Source: Neocallimastix lanati (nom. inval.) (Eukaryota > Neocallimastigomycota > Neocallimastigomycetes > Neocallimastigales > Neocallimastigaceae). Taken from it: a stretch of 15,000 nucleotides of DNA. The notes beneath the pieces are model-generated. The model was given only the letters and a program-made list of their open reading frames with translations. It did not search any database and was not told the DNA's origin. Shown one piece after another: positions 1 to 9,146 of this stretch (position 1 is its first letter; every line of letters begins with the position of its first letter). The DNA lies in assembly GCA_016946835.1 (NCBI GenBank), contig JACVTC010000075.1, forward strand, positions 800,001 to 815,000, in the 5' to 3' direction. The translations under genes and the position numbers were made by a program.

Positions 1-61
1 ATATAATATTTATTTACGATAGTATAAGTTAAGTTAAATTTAAATAAATTTATATTTAATA

Positions 62-108
<47 letters not shown>

Positions 109-125
109 ATAAATAAAATTTATAC
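1..125 (-). other. Fifth intron of the PRP2/DHX16 gene, truncated by the window edge
   Basis: The donor GTATAA follows the CAG codon that ends exon 5, directly after the P-loop. No AG acceptor (CT on the plus strand) was found in the remaining 125 bp, so the intron continues past base 1. It holds a 39-nt A tract at 68-106, which is poly-T in the transcript. Confidence 0.8.
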
Positions 126-674
126 CTGTGGGATTTGTGTAGTTTTTCCAGATCCTGTTTCACCAACAATAATTAATACTTGGAAATTTTCAATAGCTTC
201 TAAAAGTTGTTCTCTGTAAGCAAATATTGGAAGAGATTCTCTAACTTCCTTCATAGTCATAGCTATAATATTTAATTAAATATTGAGTAATTAATAATTC
301 TATTATATATTTATATTAATCTTATATTATATTTGTATACCTTTTTTCTTTTCTTGGCTAATTTCTGGAGCTTCATTATCATTGTCATCTTTTCCTGGCA
401 TTGCTTGTGATTTAATAAAATCAATATGTTGTTCTTCATCAAATACATATTCATAATCTTCTTCTGTTGCTAATTTTTCTTTATTTCCAACCTTTAGTAA
501 CGATTTCTCAATCTTTTATTTATTATATTCAAATTATTTAATAATAATATAAATTTTTCAATAATATAATTTAAATATAATAAAAAGTATAAAATGAAAT
601 AAAATAAAATAAAATGAGTAATTAAAATTTATATTTATATATAAAATGATAAGAATAAATATATTAACATAAAA

Positions 675-709
<35 letters not shown>

Positions 710-2552
710 TTAAATATCAATTTTTTATTTACTTGTTGTTCTTCCCATCGATCTTGTTCTGTAACAAAACTGTCTTTATTTTCATCATCTTCATATCGTG
801 AATACAATACTGATTCCTGTTTTTTCTTATCTAATTTACCTTTTTCTGTAATATAATCCTCTGGCATTTGATAACCATCAACTTTATCATTAATATTCAT
901 ACGTTCTGTAGCTAACTTCAATACTTGTTTATCATATTCATGTTCTTTCCTTTCTCTTTCAGTTAATTCACTATCCTTAAAGAGTAATTCTTCATCTTCA
1001 ATCTTTTTTTTAAGTAATTCTAATCTTTGTTCCTCACGTTTCTTTAAATATTCCTGTCTTGATCTTTCACGAATACTTGGTAATGCTTTTTTTCTTAATT
1101 CTTTATCATTCGCTATATTTCTTCGCTTTGCTGCTTCCGAATCAGCTTTTGATGAATGATCCTCCACTAACTATTATTTTATTAAAAAATGTTAAAATCA
1201 GTTTATTGTTATTATTGATGTTATTATTAATTTTGTTTATACATATAATGTATTATATTATAAAAATAATAAAAAGTACATATTATTGATAATATAAATA
1301 TAATCATTATCATTATAATATTTATTATATTATTAAAAAATAAATTTATTTTATTTTATAATTATTGTAAATATTTATATATTTATATATTTATATATAT
1401 ATATTCTAAAAAAAGTTATATTAGTCAAATAATATTTATTACATATTATTATATATTACTTTTTTAGTTTTTTCTAAATCTTTTTGTTTTAATCTTTCTG
1501 CAAATTCATCTCTTTCTCTTAAATCCCTTTCACGTTCACGTTCTTCTTTTAAGTATTCATCTTCACTTTCTTCTTCTTCATATTTTTCTTCTCTTTCTAT
1601 TAATTTTAAAAAATATATAAAATTTTTATTATATAAAAATATGAATATATATTGTTAATGTATTAATCATTCTAATATACAAATATTAATAACAATAATA
1701 AAACTATAAATTAAATAAGCGTTTTAATTGATTTTGCAATAATAATATATATATATATGTATGTATGTATTAATAAATTAATACATAAATAAAATATTGT
1801 AAAGTAAATTTTCACTAAAAGAATTCGAAAAAAAAAAAATAATTTCTTTTCTCATTCATTGAATTTTAATTTAAATTTTAAAATTCAATTGTTAATTTTA
1901 AAATTCAATTATTTGTTCAATGAATATAATAAATATTTCAGATTTTAGAATTCAAAAATTTAATTTTTTACTATTTCCAATTTATGAATATTTTATTAAA
2001 AATCTGTATATATTATATATTATGAAAAATACCATTATATGTATCCTGTATAGCTAATGAAATTCTTCTTTCTTCTTCTGAATCAGTTTCCCATTCCTTA
2101 TCCTTATCTTCTTTTCTCTTTCTTCTTATATGTTTCTTTCTTTTTGTATCTGAATCTATATCATCTGATTTTTCATGTTTTCTTTTATGTTTATGTTTCT
2201 TTTTCATTTTTGTATGCTCTACTTCATCTTCGTCACTATCATCCATTAAAAGTTTATATGAACTATTTTTTTGAAGAAGACTGATAGTTTCTTTTTCTTT
2301 ATTTTTACGTTCCTGAGTTTCTTTTTTAACACTTTTAGTTTTATGTGGTACCTTTGAATATAATTCATCTGCAAATTGTCTTAAACCGCTGGACTGGGGT
2401 ATATCTAAATTTAATAATGAGTTATATAAATCATTTTTATTTTTTGATGATGTAGCTAAAACATAGATGTAATCTACCATAGTTTTTTCGGACAGCCCTA
2501 CTAATTTATATATCTGATCAGATATCCATAACCGAAGTACTGAATCTGACAT
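126..2552 (-). CDS. DHX16 (PRP2): DEAH-box spliceosomal ATP-dependent RNA helicase PRP2/DHX16, N-terminal part (5' five exons, gene runs off the left edge)
   Basis: This ATPase drives remodelling of the activated spliceosome before the first splicing step (family knowledge). Five exons are joined by hand: 2552-2033, 1596-1460, 1170-733, 512-341 and 262-126, giving 468 residues. Donors are GTATTT, GTAATA, GTAAAT, GTATAC and GTATAA; acceptors are TAG or AAAAG; every phase closes. The N-terminal third is a charged, Lys/Glu-rich extension. Matches to the family include ERDEFAERL (exon 2), [16 protein letters not shown] (exon 3), [19 protein letters not shown] (exon 4), and [17 protein letters not shown] leading to Walker [11 protein letters not shown] at residues 456-465. 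The P-loop with its [13 protein letters not shown] context and this N-terminal layout point to PRP2/DHX16 rather than PRP16, PRP22 or PRP43. The start ATG at 2552 opens [13 protein letters not shown] and lies 50 bp from a 40-nt A/T tract. The helicase core beyond the P-loop is outside the window. Confidence 0.9.
1597..2032 (-). other. First intron of the PRP2/DHX16 gene, longest in the window, with inverted repeats
   Basis: This 436-bp intron starts GTATTT and ends TAG. It joins AAT-G to AA-AGA, giving Asn-Glu-Arg in frame. It contains nested inverted repeats: ATTCATTGAA at 1854-1863 with TTCAATGAAT at 1916-1925, and TTGAATTTTAA at 1859-1869 with TTAAAATTCAA at 1878-1888. A direct copy of the latter lies 20 bp further on. 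A hairpin could form in the pre-mRNA, but AT-rich sequence makes short palindromes common. Confidence 0.7.
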
Positions 2553-2598
2553 TTTTATATATATTATCTATCAAATTTTTATAATTATTAATATTATC

Positions 2599-2602
<4 letters not shown>

Positions 2603-2642
<40 letters not shown>
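2603..2642. repeat. 40-nt poly-A/T tract upstream of the PRP2/DHX16 start
   Basis: An unbroken run of 40 A on the plus strand reads as poly-T about 50-90 bp before the ATG of the minus-strand helicase gene. Such tracts can exclude nucleosomes and mark promoters (general knowledge). Similar runs also lie inside introns and the transposon relic, so a promoter role is inference. Confidence 0.6.
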
Positions 2643-2644
<2 letters not shown>

Positions 2645-3639
2645 TTTTCAAATTTTATTTAATTTCTTCTTATTCCAAATATCTTTATATAATTTTTTTT
2701 TTAAATTTTTTTTATAAATTAAAATATAAAATAATTTTTTTATTAATTAATAAATAATTTTAACCCTTTGAAGTTTATATATTTTTATAATTTATTATAC
2801 ATACATATGTTTAAAAAAAATATATATATATATATATTTAGCTACATTATAAGTATACTTTATATATTGTTACATCAATACGCCACTATAAGCCACATAA
2901 TAAATATGTTATTTATTAGATAAATAATTAAATTGTTATTTTTATAAATCTTATTTATTATATTATGCTAATCTATAATATAATAAATACGATTATTTTC
3001 TTTTTTATGTAACATTCATCTATAAAAAAAAAAATAAAAGCCATATAAACTATAAATAATCTATATTGAAATTGTGAGGTCTTAATTACATTCTTAACAA
3101 AATAAGAGTCTAACTAACCTATTGAACTATAAGAAATAAAAAATATTACAATATAATACAACAAGCTTGTTACAAGTTAACTATTAAAACAATAATTAAA
3201 AATTTACAAAATTTCAAAATTACTGAAATTAGATTTCACAATTAAAATTTCAAATTTAAATTTTTAAATTTTTTTTAAAATTAATTAAATTACAAAATTT
3301 TCAAATTCCATAAGGGAAGAATTTAAAAAAAAAAAAAAAGCATGTAAAATTAAAAAAGAGAAGAATATGAAAGTCAAGGTAACGAAAATGACAATTTTAA
3401 AAAATTTTAAAAAACATTGAAGAAAATGTAAAACAAACAAAATTATATTCCAAAATCGAGAAGAGACAATATGGAAGAAAATTTAAATGATTTGGAAGTA
3501 AAAGTTGAAAAAAAAAAAAAAAATTCAATTTTAAATAAATATAATAAAAATATTAATAATAGATTAAATAAAACTAATGAAAAACTTTGCAAGAGAAAAA
3601 CCTTATGACATAACCAAAATATCAGTCTTTAATATTATT
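2643..3639. other. AT-rich intergenic region between the helicase gene and the copia relic
   Basis: No coding exon could be supported. From about 2870 complexity rises slightly (for example ATACGCCACTATAAGCCACA near 2879). A perfect 12-bp palindrome AACAAGCTTGTT sits at 3160-3171. A short open stretch starts with ATG at 3471 (MEENLNDLEVKVE) and is broken by an A tract and a stop. It may be the leader or start of the neighbouring gag relic. The region may hold the 5' LTR, but no matching second LTR was recognised, so its bounds are not called. Confidence 0.4.
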
Positions 3640-4042
3640 AAAACTTTCAATTAACCAAAGAAATTTTCCTCAGATGATACAAAGCACTTTAACGTCACCT
3701 AACTGCTCTAAATACCTTTTTTTTTTATCTAAACAATAAAATAGTTATTGAAGAAATGGATGGAAATGAACTTAAAACCAAACAAAACTCTGCTATCTGA
3801 TCCATTATTGAAAGCAACTTAGATACAACTATCTCAGTATTATTGAAATATGATGTAATACCTCCTATATGAAATGATAAAATATTTTTTTTTTTTTTTT
3901 TTGCAATTTGAACCATCAAAATAATATCAAATAGAATATCAAATTAAACTTTAAAAGTCGAAAACAATGATTTTAAATTATATATAAATATAAGTTACGG
4001 TATTTATTTAATCTTTCATGATAAGGAATCTAAAAGATGTGG

Positions 4043-4086
<44 letters not shown>
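4043..4086. repeat. 44-nt poly-A tract inside the gag relic
   Basis: This is the longest homopolymer in the window. It interrupts gag between DKESKRCG and the C-terminal gag block. In-frame reading gives a Lys run, so an open frame across it is not evidence of a gene. Confidence 0.9.
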
Positions 4087-4088
<2 letters not shown>

Positions 4089-4200
4089 TAAAGAAATAAA
4101 AATCCTATTTTCAACTGAAGAAATGGTCGAATTTGGAGTATATCCAAAACTTTTAGTTGGATTTAAAACTTTTGATCAATTAAGAGAACATATGACTTTG

Positions 4201-4355
4201 ACCAGTGTTTTAATTAAAAAAGAACAAAGATATAAAAAGGATTAATTATAATAACGAATTTACATAAAAATATTTCGACCGGTGTTTAAATTAAAAAAGA
4301 ACAATGATATAAAAAAGGACTAATTATAATAACGAATTTACATAAAAATATTTCG
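4201..4355 (+). repeat. 77-bp tandem duplication inside the gag relic
   Basis: Copy 1 spans 4201-4277 and copy 2 spans 4278-4355. They begin ACCAGTGTTT and ACCGGTGTTT and both end ATATTTCG. By eye they differ by four substitutions and one A indel. Copy 1 includes the end of the readable gag C-terminal block and its stop. Confidence 0.9.
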
Positions 4356-4601
4356 GTTCAGTAAAGTTAGAAATTTATTTGGTAAATTACCACATAAATT
4401 TAACAATAATTCTGGCCTAAACAAAAAAAAAAAAATAAATAAATAAATACTGTCATATTACCCATAGAAATAATCACACTATTGATGAATGCTTCTTAAA
4501 TTTACAAAGAAAAAATAATAAAGGAAGTAAGAATCTCTTCTTCATTATATATACTACTCTAATTAAAACGTATAAATCTTTAAATTTAGATATTTATCAA
4601 T

Positions 4602-4800
4602 TTCGATTATAAACTTTGGCATGCACGATTAGGCCATTTCAACAATAATAAAGATATTCAAAAATTTTTCATGATAAGATTTTTTATTATAAAAAAAAAA
4701 AATTTGTAATTTGTATTACAATTCAGATATGAACTAATAGGAACATCGAAACTTATATGTCAGATAGTTTAATTTTGTTGTAAAATCTGAAATTATTATT
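4602..4800 (+). pseudogene. Broken copia pol fragment (GAG-pre-integrase domain)
   Basis: The frame from 4602 reads FDYKLWHARLGHFNNNKDIQ, the classic copia GAG-pre-integrase motif that carries the two His of the integrase HHCC zinc site; WHARLGH lies at 4617-4637. In the same frame, past a TAA near 4710, LICQIV at about 4752-4769 fits the second Cys of a CxxC pair, with the first Cys lost. Further stops follow. No integrase catalytic domain is recognisable downstream. Confidence 0.65.
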
Positions 4801-4967
4801 AAAAACGTTAAAAAAAAAAAAAAAACTAAAGATAGTCGTGAAATTAACCAAGAGTTTACAGAATTTATATTAATATCCAATTTGGAAGGTATATGATGAA
4901 AAAGACAAAAAAAAAAGCAATAATTTAAATAGTAGAGGTTGTTTATGGTTATAGATTACGACGATTG

Positions 4968-5098
4968 TTTTTGCATCTTATGGTGGCGTTATACTTGTAT
5001 GCGTTGCATCTGGTGGTCTAGGTTGGGTATTTAGTACTGCTGGTGCTACTTCCGTTTGTGCTATTTTGTCTTGCTGACTTAGACAGTAGTGATTATCC
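4968..5098. other. GC-rich island of unknown origin
   Basis: By hand count about 43% G+C over roughly 130 bp, in a region otherwise far below 20%. The plus strand is rich in GGT/TGG/TGC trinucleotides. One plus frame is open for about 40 codons (starting ITTIVFASYGGVILVC, ending at TGA near 5077), a second has one stop, and one minus frame is open for about 33 codons with Pro/Thr/Ala-rich sequence (QTEVAPAVLNTQPRPPDATH). None matches a family I recognise. It could be a leftover of the Pro/Thr-rich linker of a copia pol in inverted orientation, or an unrelated insertion. Confidence 0.5.
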
Positions 5099-5099
5099 A

Positions 5100-6275
5100 A
5101 ACTTCAATATTATCTTTTAAAAATTCATTTCCAAATATTTTTTTTTAAATTTCATCTAATACTAAATTTCTTTATATATTACATATATATATATACATAT
5201 ATTTTTTTTTATAAATATAATATAAAATAGTAAATTTGTTTAATAAAAAAAAAAATTTAAATCTTCATAATTTATACCAATATATATGAATGTTTAGTAA
5301 AATATATATATATTTATATTATTATTTTAAATTAAAATATGAAAATTAAAAATATATAGTATAATCAATAATTAAAAATTTAATATTTTAATATTAGTTC
5401 CTGACTAAAGTTTAAAATAAAATATGAATTTAATTATATATCTGTATAAATATAAAATGTTAAATATATATCTCTATATTATCTCTTAAATATTTATAAA
5501 TATTCTTTATTTATAAAAAAATTTTTTTTAATAAATAATAAATTTATTTTTAATATTTACTAATCAATAGTTATTTACAAATTTTTTTTTTTTTATAATT
5601 ATTATTTATTAAAAACTATAATAAATGAAATTTAATAATAATTAATAATTAATGATAACTAATAATTAATAATCATAATATAATTATGATCATTAATCAT
5701 TTTGGGAATTAATCCATAATATGAAAAAAAATCTTTCATTATATATATTTGAATAAACCACCTTAGTAATAATAATATTATATGATAATATGAGAAATTT
5801 ATAAATTTATTAAAATTAATTATATTTTTTAATACATTTGTTTTTTCTCTATTTTTTTTTTATCTAATTAAATAAGATCTCATCTTATTAAAAAAAAAAT
5901 AATTTATAAAATAAATTTTTTTTTTATTATTATGTTTAAATTTTTAAAAATATTAATAAAAATAAAAAAAAAAAAAAATGGTTAATGGTTAAAAAATATA
6001 TATAAAATAGAAAAATGAAAAATTGATGAAGAAAAAAAATGATTATTATTATAATAAAAGAATTATCACACCTATATTATCATTTTTTTTTTTTTTTTAA
6101 ATAAGTAATTTATAAATAAATATAAATATCTAATTTTGATATAATATAAAAAGATTTAAATATATATGTAAAAAAAAAAATAATAAATTATGTTTTTAAG
6201 ACAATTTGGTCCTTGGATTTTTTTTTTTTTTTTTTTTTTAATTTCTTTTAGTTATTAGGGTCTAATTAATTTAAT
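5100..6275. other. AT-rich intergenic region, no gene seen
   Basis: Only low-complexity AT sequence, several A and T homopolymers and short repeats were seen. A 31-bp near-perfect palindrome lies at 5666-5696. A 22-nt T run at 6218-6239 lies just beyond the NOP56 stop and reads as poly-A in its 3' untranslated region. No exon, RNA gene or transposon domain could be supported. Confidence 0.6.
5666..5696. repeat. 31-bp AT-rich palindrome
   Basis: The arms TTAATAATCATAAT (5666-5679) and ATTATGATCATTAA (5683-5696) are inverted copies with one mismatch around a 3-nt centre. It lies in the spacer between the copia relic and the NOP56 3' end. Both flanking units point towards it, so it could be a terminator-like or cruciform structure, but function is unknown. 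Confidence 0.55.
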
Positions 6276-8419
6276 TTACTTCTTTTCTTTCTTTTCTTTT
6301 TTATCCTTTTTATTTTTCTTTTCTTTCTTTTCTTTCTTTTCCTTCTTTTCCTTCTTTTCTTTCTTATCTTTCTTTTGCTTTTTAGACTTCTTTTCTTCTT
6401 CATCATCAGCCTTTCTCTTCTTTGTAGTTACCTTTTCTTCTTCAACATCATCTTCTTCAGTGTTAATATCCTTCATAACACTTTCCATAACATCAGCATT
6501 ACGTCTTGGAGCTTCACCAGATTCATAGAACTTTAATCTTTCTTCAACTTGTTCTCTCATAGCCTCACCAAACTTATTAGTTGGAACATCCATGAAACAA
6601 TCAACACGTGAAGCAATAGAACATTTATTAGCTAAGAAACGTGATATTCTACCCTTATTCTTTGCACCTGCACGACTAATGAAGGATGAATGGAAAATTA
6701 AACCATACTTTGGGGTATTACCTTTAGTTTTAAGAGCTCTGAATAAAGCTTTTTCAGCACCTAAAATTTGAACAGTAGATGCTGGATATTTAGAGAGATT
6801 GGTTAAACTACCAGCATGGGAAATAAGACGAGCACCAACAACTTCACCAATAAGAGAAGAAAGATTTGGAGCAACATTATGCATTTTACTAACTAAGTAT
6901 TCATATAATCTCTTACGGTAATCTGTTAAAGAAATAACTCTAGTAGCAAAACTTTCAATATTTAAAACATCAATTTCAGAAATATCAGTACCCATAGAAG
7001 CATTAGCAGCGTCAATAACTTGTTTTGTTTTAATAGAATCACCTAAAATTTCTTCAATTTGGTTGGCAATTTCTGGTGTAATATTACTTTTGTTCTTAAT
7101 TAATTTAGCAAGCTTGGCATATTGAGCGTGATCAGCAACAATTTTACCAAGTTCTGGGAAGTGCCATGAGTACCATTCACTTTTTAAAATAAAAAAAAAT
7201 ATATATATAATTTATATTTTATATTTTATAAATTAAAATTATTATTAATTTAAAATATATTATAAATATAGTTTTCAAACTTTTAATTTATTTCTAGTTA
7301 TAATATTTTATAAAAGTTTTAAATTTGAATTTTTAAATGTTATTATTGAAATCATTTTAAATACATACCGACATCTCATAGCGAATGTATTAATATCTTT
7401 ATCTAATTGATCAAGTAATGAAATAGCTTGAATAATCATGTTATCAACACGGTTTACATTGAACTTAACCTTGGCACGAGAGTAACTGTGACCAAGACCT
7501 AATTGAGCCTTTTCAATATCACCTTCTTTAAATTGTTTAATTAATTTATCAAAATGTAATCTTATACCACGTATGAATTCTGAAACAACACTGTTACTTT
7601 CACACTCAACACCAAGAGCTTCTTTAATAGTACCAGCAAGATTCTTTTCTGATACACCTAAAACAACCTTTGACTTTTTAGAAGATTTTGGTAAATTTAA
7701 TTCAAGGAAAGACTTAAGATCATCACTACAAATACCTATATAAAAACATTTCATTTTATTTATTATATAATTTTATATAAATTTATTTTAACATAATATT
7801 TTAAATAGATACATAATTAAAATAATTTTAAAAAAAAAAAAAAAAAAGGAAATTTCAAATCTTTATATTTTATAAAAGAAAAAGATATAACTTCTTATTA
7901 GTTTTTTTTTTTTTTCAATTTAAAATAAATTTCTACCTTCAGAAATATCGTTCATATTTTCTAAAGCATTAGTTGCTGATTTGAAGGGGATAAAAGATTT
8001 TAAAGAAATCATTTTTCCAAATTTGGAAAGATCAAGAACTGCTTGTTGAACTTCTTCTAACTCTTGACCAATATCTTCACTCATAATACGCTCAAAAAGA
8101 GCATAACCCGAGGCACATTCAAAGAGAACAAAATTACTCTTTTTATTTCATTTAATTAATTTATTATTGTATTTTATTAAAATATAATATATGTATTATA
8201 TAATATATATGTATATATATGTATAGATGTATACAAAGAAATAATAATTATAAAAAAAATTAAAATTTGAATAAAAGAAAAAAAAAAAAGTCAGTCATTT
8301 TTATTTTATATTTTTCAAAATTATCATTTTTTTTCATTCCAATAACTTCATTTATCTTAAATGTAAGATATTATTGAAAAATCGCGTATATTTAGTTTAT
8401 TTTATTGTTTCCGTACCAT
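6276..8419 (-). CDS. NOP56: Nucleolar protein NOP56, box C/D snoRNP core component
   Basis: NOP56 joins NOP58, fibrillarin and SNU13 in box C/D snoRNPs that guide rRNA 2'-O-methylation and pre-rRNA processing in the nucleolus (family knowledge). Exons: 8419-8417 (start codon only, tentative), 8138-7937, 7735-7369 and 7179-6276, giving 491 residues, close to yeast. Exon 2 encodes the NOP5NT domain ([13 protein letters not shown], residues ~4-16). Exon 3 carries [20 protein letters not shown] and the NOSIC region. Exon 4 holds the Nop domain, including [17 protein letters not shown] (253 on), [15 protein letters not shown] and [20 protein letters not shown] (331-350). The tail from about residue 453 is a KKE/KKD repeat typical of fungal NOP56. 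Donors are GTAGAA and GTATGT for introns 2 and 3; all phases close. The family-conserved residues before the internal ATG of exon 2 require a start further upstream. Confidence 0.93.
8139..8416 (-). other. Proposed first intron of NOP56, immediately after the ATG
   Basis: In exon 2 the conserved N-terminal frame (SNFVLFEC) runs upstream into an in-frame TGA with no ATG, so an upstream exon is needed. An ATG at 8419-8417 is followed directly by GTACGG. Joining it to the acceptor AAAAAG before 8138 gives Met-Ser-Asn-Phe-Val in frame. The donor is not ideal. Alternatives include an ATG near 8790 (ATG-TAC before GTTTTT) and use of the AGAG acceptor two bases later. Confidence 0.45.
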
Positions 8420-8708
8420 ATTGAGGGATATTATTTAAAAAAAAAATATATACAATATTCAATTAAAAAAATCAAGAACAATTAAAAAATACTTTTTATA
8501 AAAAATATATATATATTAATATTATATAAAAAAAAATTTTTTTTTTAATTTTTTCTTATAATAATATGTTATAATTGTTAACTATTTAATATTTAATAAT
8601 AATACTTTTTTTTAAAAAAAAAAAAAATAATAATAATATTAATAATTATAATAAATTAAATTAAAAATAAAAATGAAAAGTAATACATTTAATTAGGCGT
8701 ATCAAAAT

Positions 8709-8740
8709 ATCCAATCATAATGCTCAAAATAACCAATCAA
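8709..8740. promoter_or_regulatory. Candidate CCAAT boxes upstream of NOP56
   Basis: Two CCAAT pentamers stand out from poor AT sequence: ATCCAATCATAAT at 8709-8721 and AACCAATCAACG at 8731-8742, roughly 300 bp upstream of the proposed NOP56 ATG. A third, on the other strand (ATTGGTTAATCAAT), lies near 8857. CCAAT is bound by the HAP/NF-Y complex in fungi (general knowledge). The 13-mer at 8709 recurs before the small gene at 13541. Confidence 0.4.
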
Positions 8741-8930
8741 CGAATAATTTTTTATAAACTATACAAACTATACATGTAAAAAACGTACATTTCTTTTTTT
8801 TTTTTTTTTTAAATCATTTTTAAAAACTTTGTTATTTAATAAATTAATTTGAAATTATTGGTTAATCAATAAAAAAAATGTTTATTAAAAAATTTTAAAA
8901 TGAGGTTTATTAAATTTACAAATATTATAT

Positions 8931-8932
8931 AT

Positions 8933-8987
<55 letters not shown>

Positions 8988-9146
8988 TTATTTATTCATT
9001 TATTCATTTATTTATTCATTTATTTATTTATTTGAATATTTATTTATATACTTATTGGGTTATTTATTTGGTTATTTATTTGGTTATTTATTTGGTTATT
9101 TATTTATTCATTTATTTATTAGTTTATTTATTCACTCATTTATTTA
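8931..9146. repeat. (TTTA)n microsatellite with embedded 12-bp minisatellite
   Basis: About 215 bp of TTTA tetranucleotide repeats with scattered TTCA, TTGG and TTAG variants. Between 9058 and 9105 four units of GGTTATTTATTT recur at an exact 12-bp period (GG at 9058, 9070, 9082, 9094). The array is open in one plus frame, giving a Tyr/Leu/Ile/Phe repeat, but this is a by-product of the repeat and not a gene. Confidence 0.9.

Larger units (their letters stand above)
3640..4516 (+). pseudogene. Broken copia-type gag (UBN2-like domain and zinc knuckle)
   Basis: Three pieces are readable. From 3726 a frame gives YLNNKIVIEEMDGNELKTKQ, then an in-frame TGA, SIIESNLDTTISVLLKYD, and a second TGA before NDKI. 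This follows the gag pattern in which the second stop replaces the Trp of 'WdkL'. From 4088 another frame gives YPKLLVGFKTFDQL and MTLTSVLIKKEQRYKKD, the usual gag 'LP..Y..F...LTL..LI..L..EE' block, ending at TAA 4243-4245. From 4451 a third frame gives C-H-I-T-H-R-N-N-H-T-I-D-E-C. That fits CX2CX4HX4C except that the second Cys is Thr. Upstream, near 3640-3720, FSSDDTKHFNVT is followed by a stop at a likely Trp. Frames shift at least twice. Confidence 0.7.
3640..4800 (+). mobile_element. Degenerate Ty1/copia-like LTR retrotransposon relic
   Basis: Copia-type gag and pol fragments lie in the expected order on the plus strand: a UBN2-like gag N-terminal part, the gag C-terminal part, a CCHC zinc-knuckle remnant and the GAG-pre-integrase motif LWHARLGHFN. 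They sit in different frames and contain in-frame stops. They are interrupted by an 18-nt T run near 3885, a 44-nt A tract at 4043-4086 and a 77-bp tandem duplication. Zinc knuckle and pre-integrase motif are only about 125 bp apart, so the aspartic protease region is missing. No integrase catalytic core, reverse transcriptase or RNase H was seen. The element is non-functional and LTRs were not identified. Assignment to copia rather than gypsy rests on the WHARLGH motif. Confidence 0.75.

Noticed and set aside
1059-1289. Plus-strand open frame over exon 3 of the helicase gene
   Set aside because: Antisense shadow of a charged helicase exon; Leu/Phe-rich with no recognisable domain.
2057-2284. 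Plus-strand open frame over exon 1 of the helicase gene
   Set aside because: Antisense shadow of the Lys/Asp/Glu-rich N-terminal extension.
3169-3200. TGTTACAAG as a possible 5' LTR start of the copia relic
   Set aside because: No matching 3' LTR, primer-binding site or target duplication could be found.
3725-3919. Minus-strand open frame over the gag relic
   Set aside because: The plus strand reads as copia gag in the same place; this frame is antisense and passes through a homopolymer.
7308-7368. In-frame continuation of NOP56 exon 3 to a stop at 7308, implying a truncated protein
   Set aside because: A GTATGT donor at 7368 and an AAAAAG acceptor before 7179 restore the conserved [11 protein letters not shown] sequence in frame.
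8290-8340. Possible box C/D snoRNA in NOP56 intron 1 (ATGATAA then CTGA on the minus strand), as in some animal NOP56 genes
   Set aside because: The C-box match is imperfect, the boxes are only about 40 nt apart, there is no terminal stem or guide region, and such words are frequent in AT-rich DNA.
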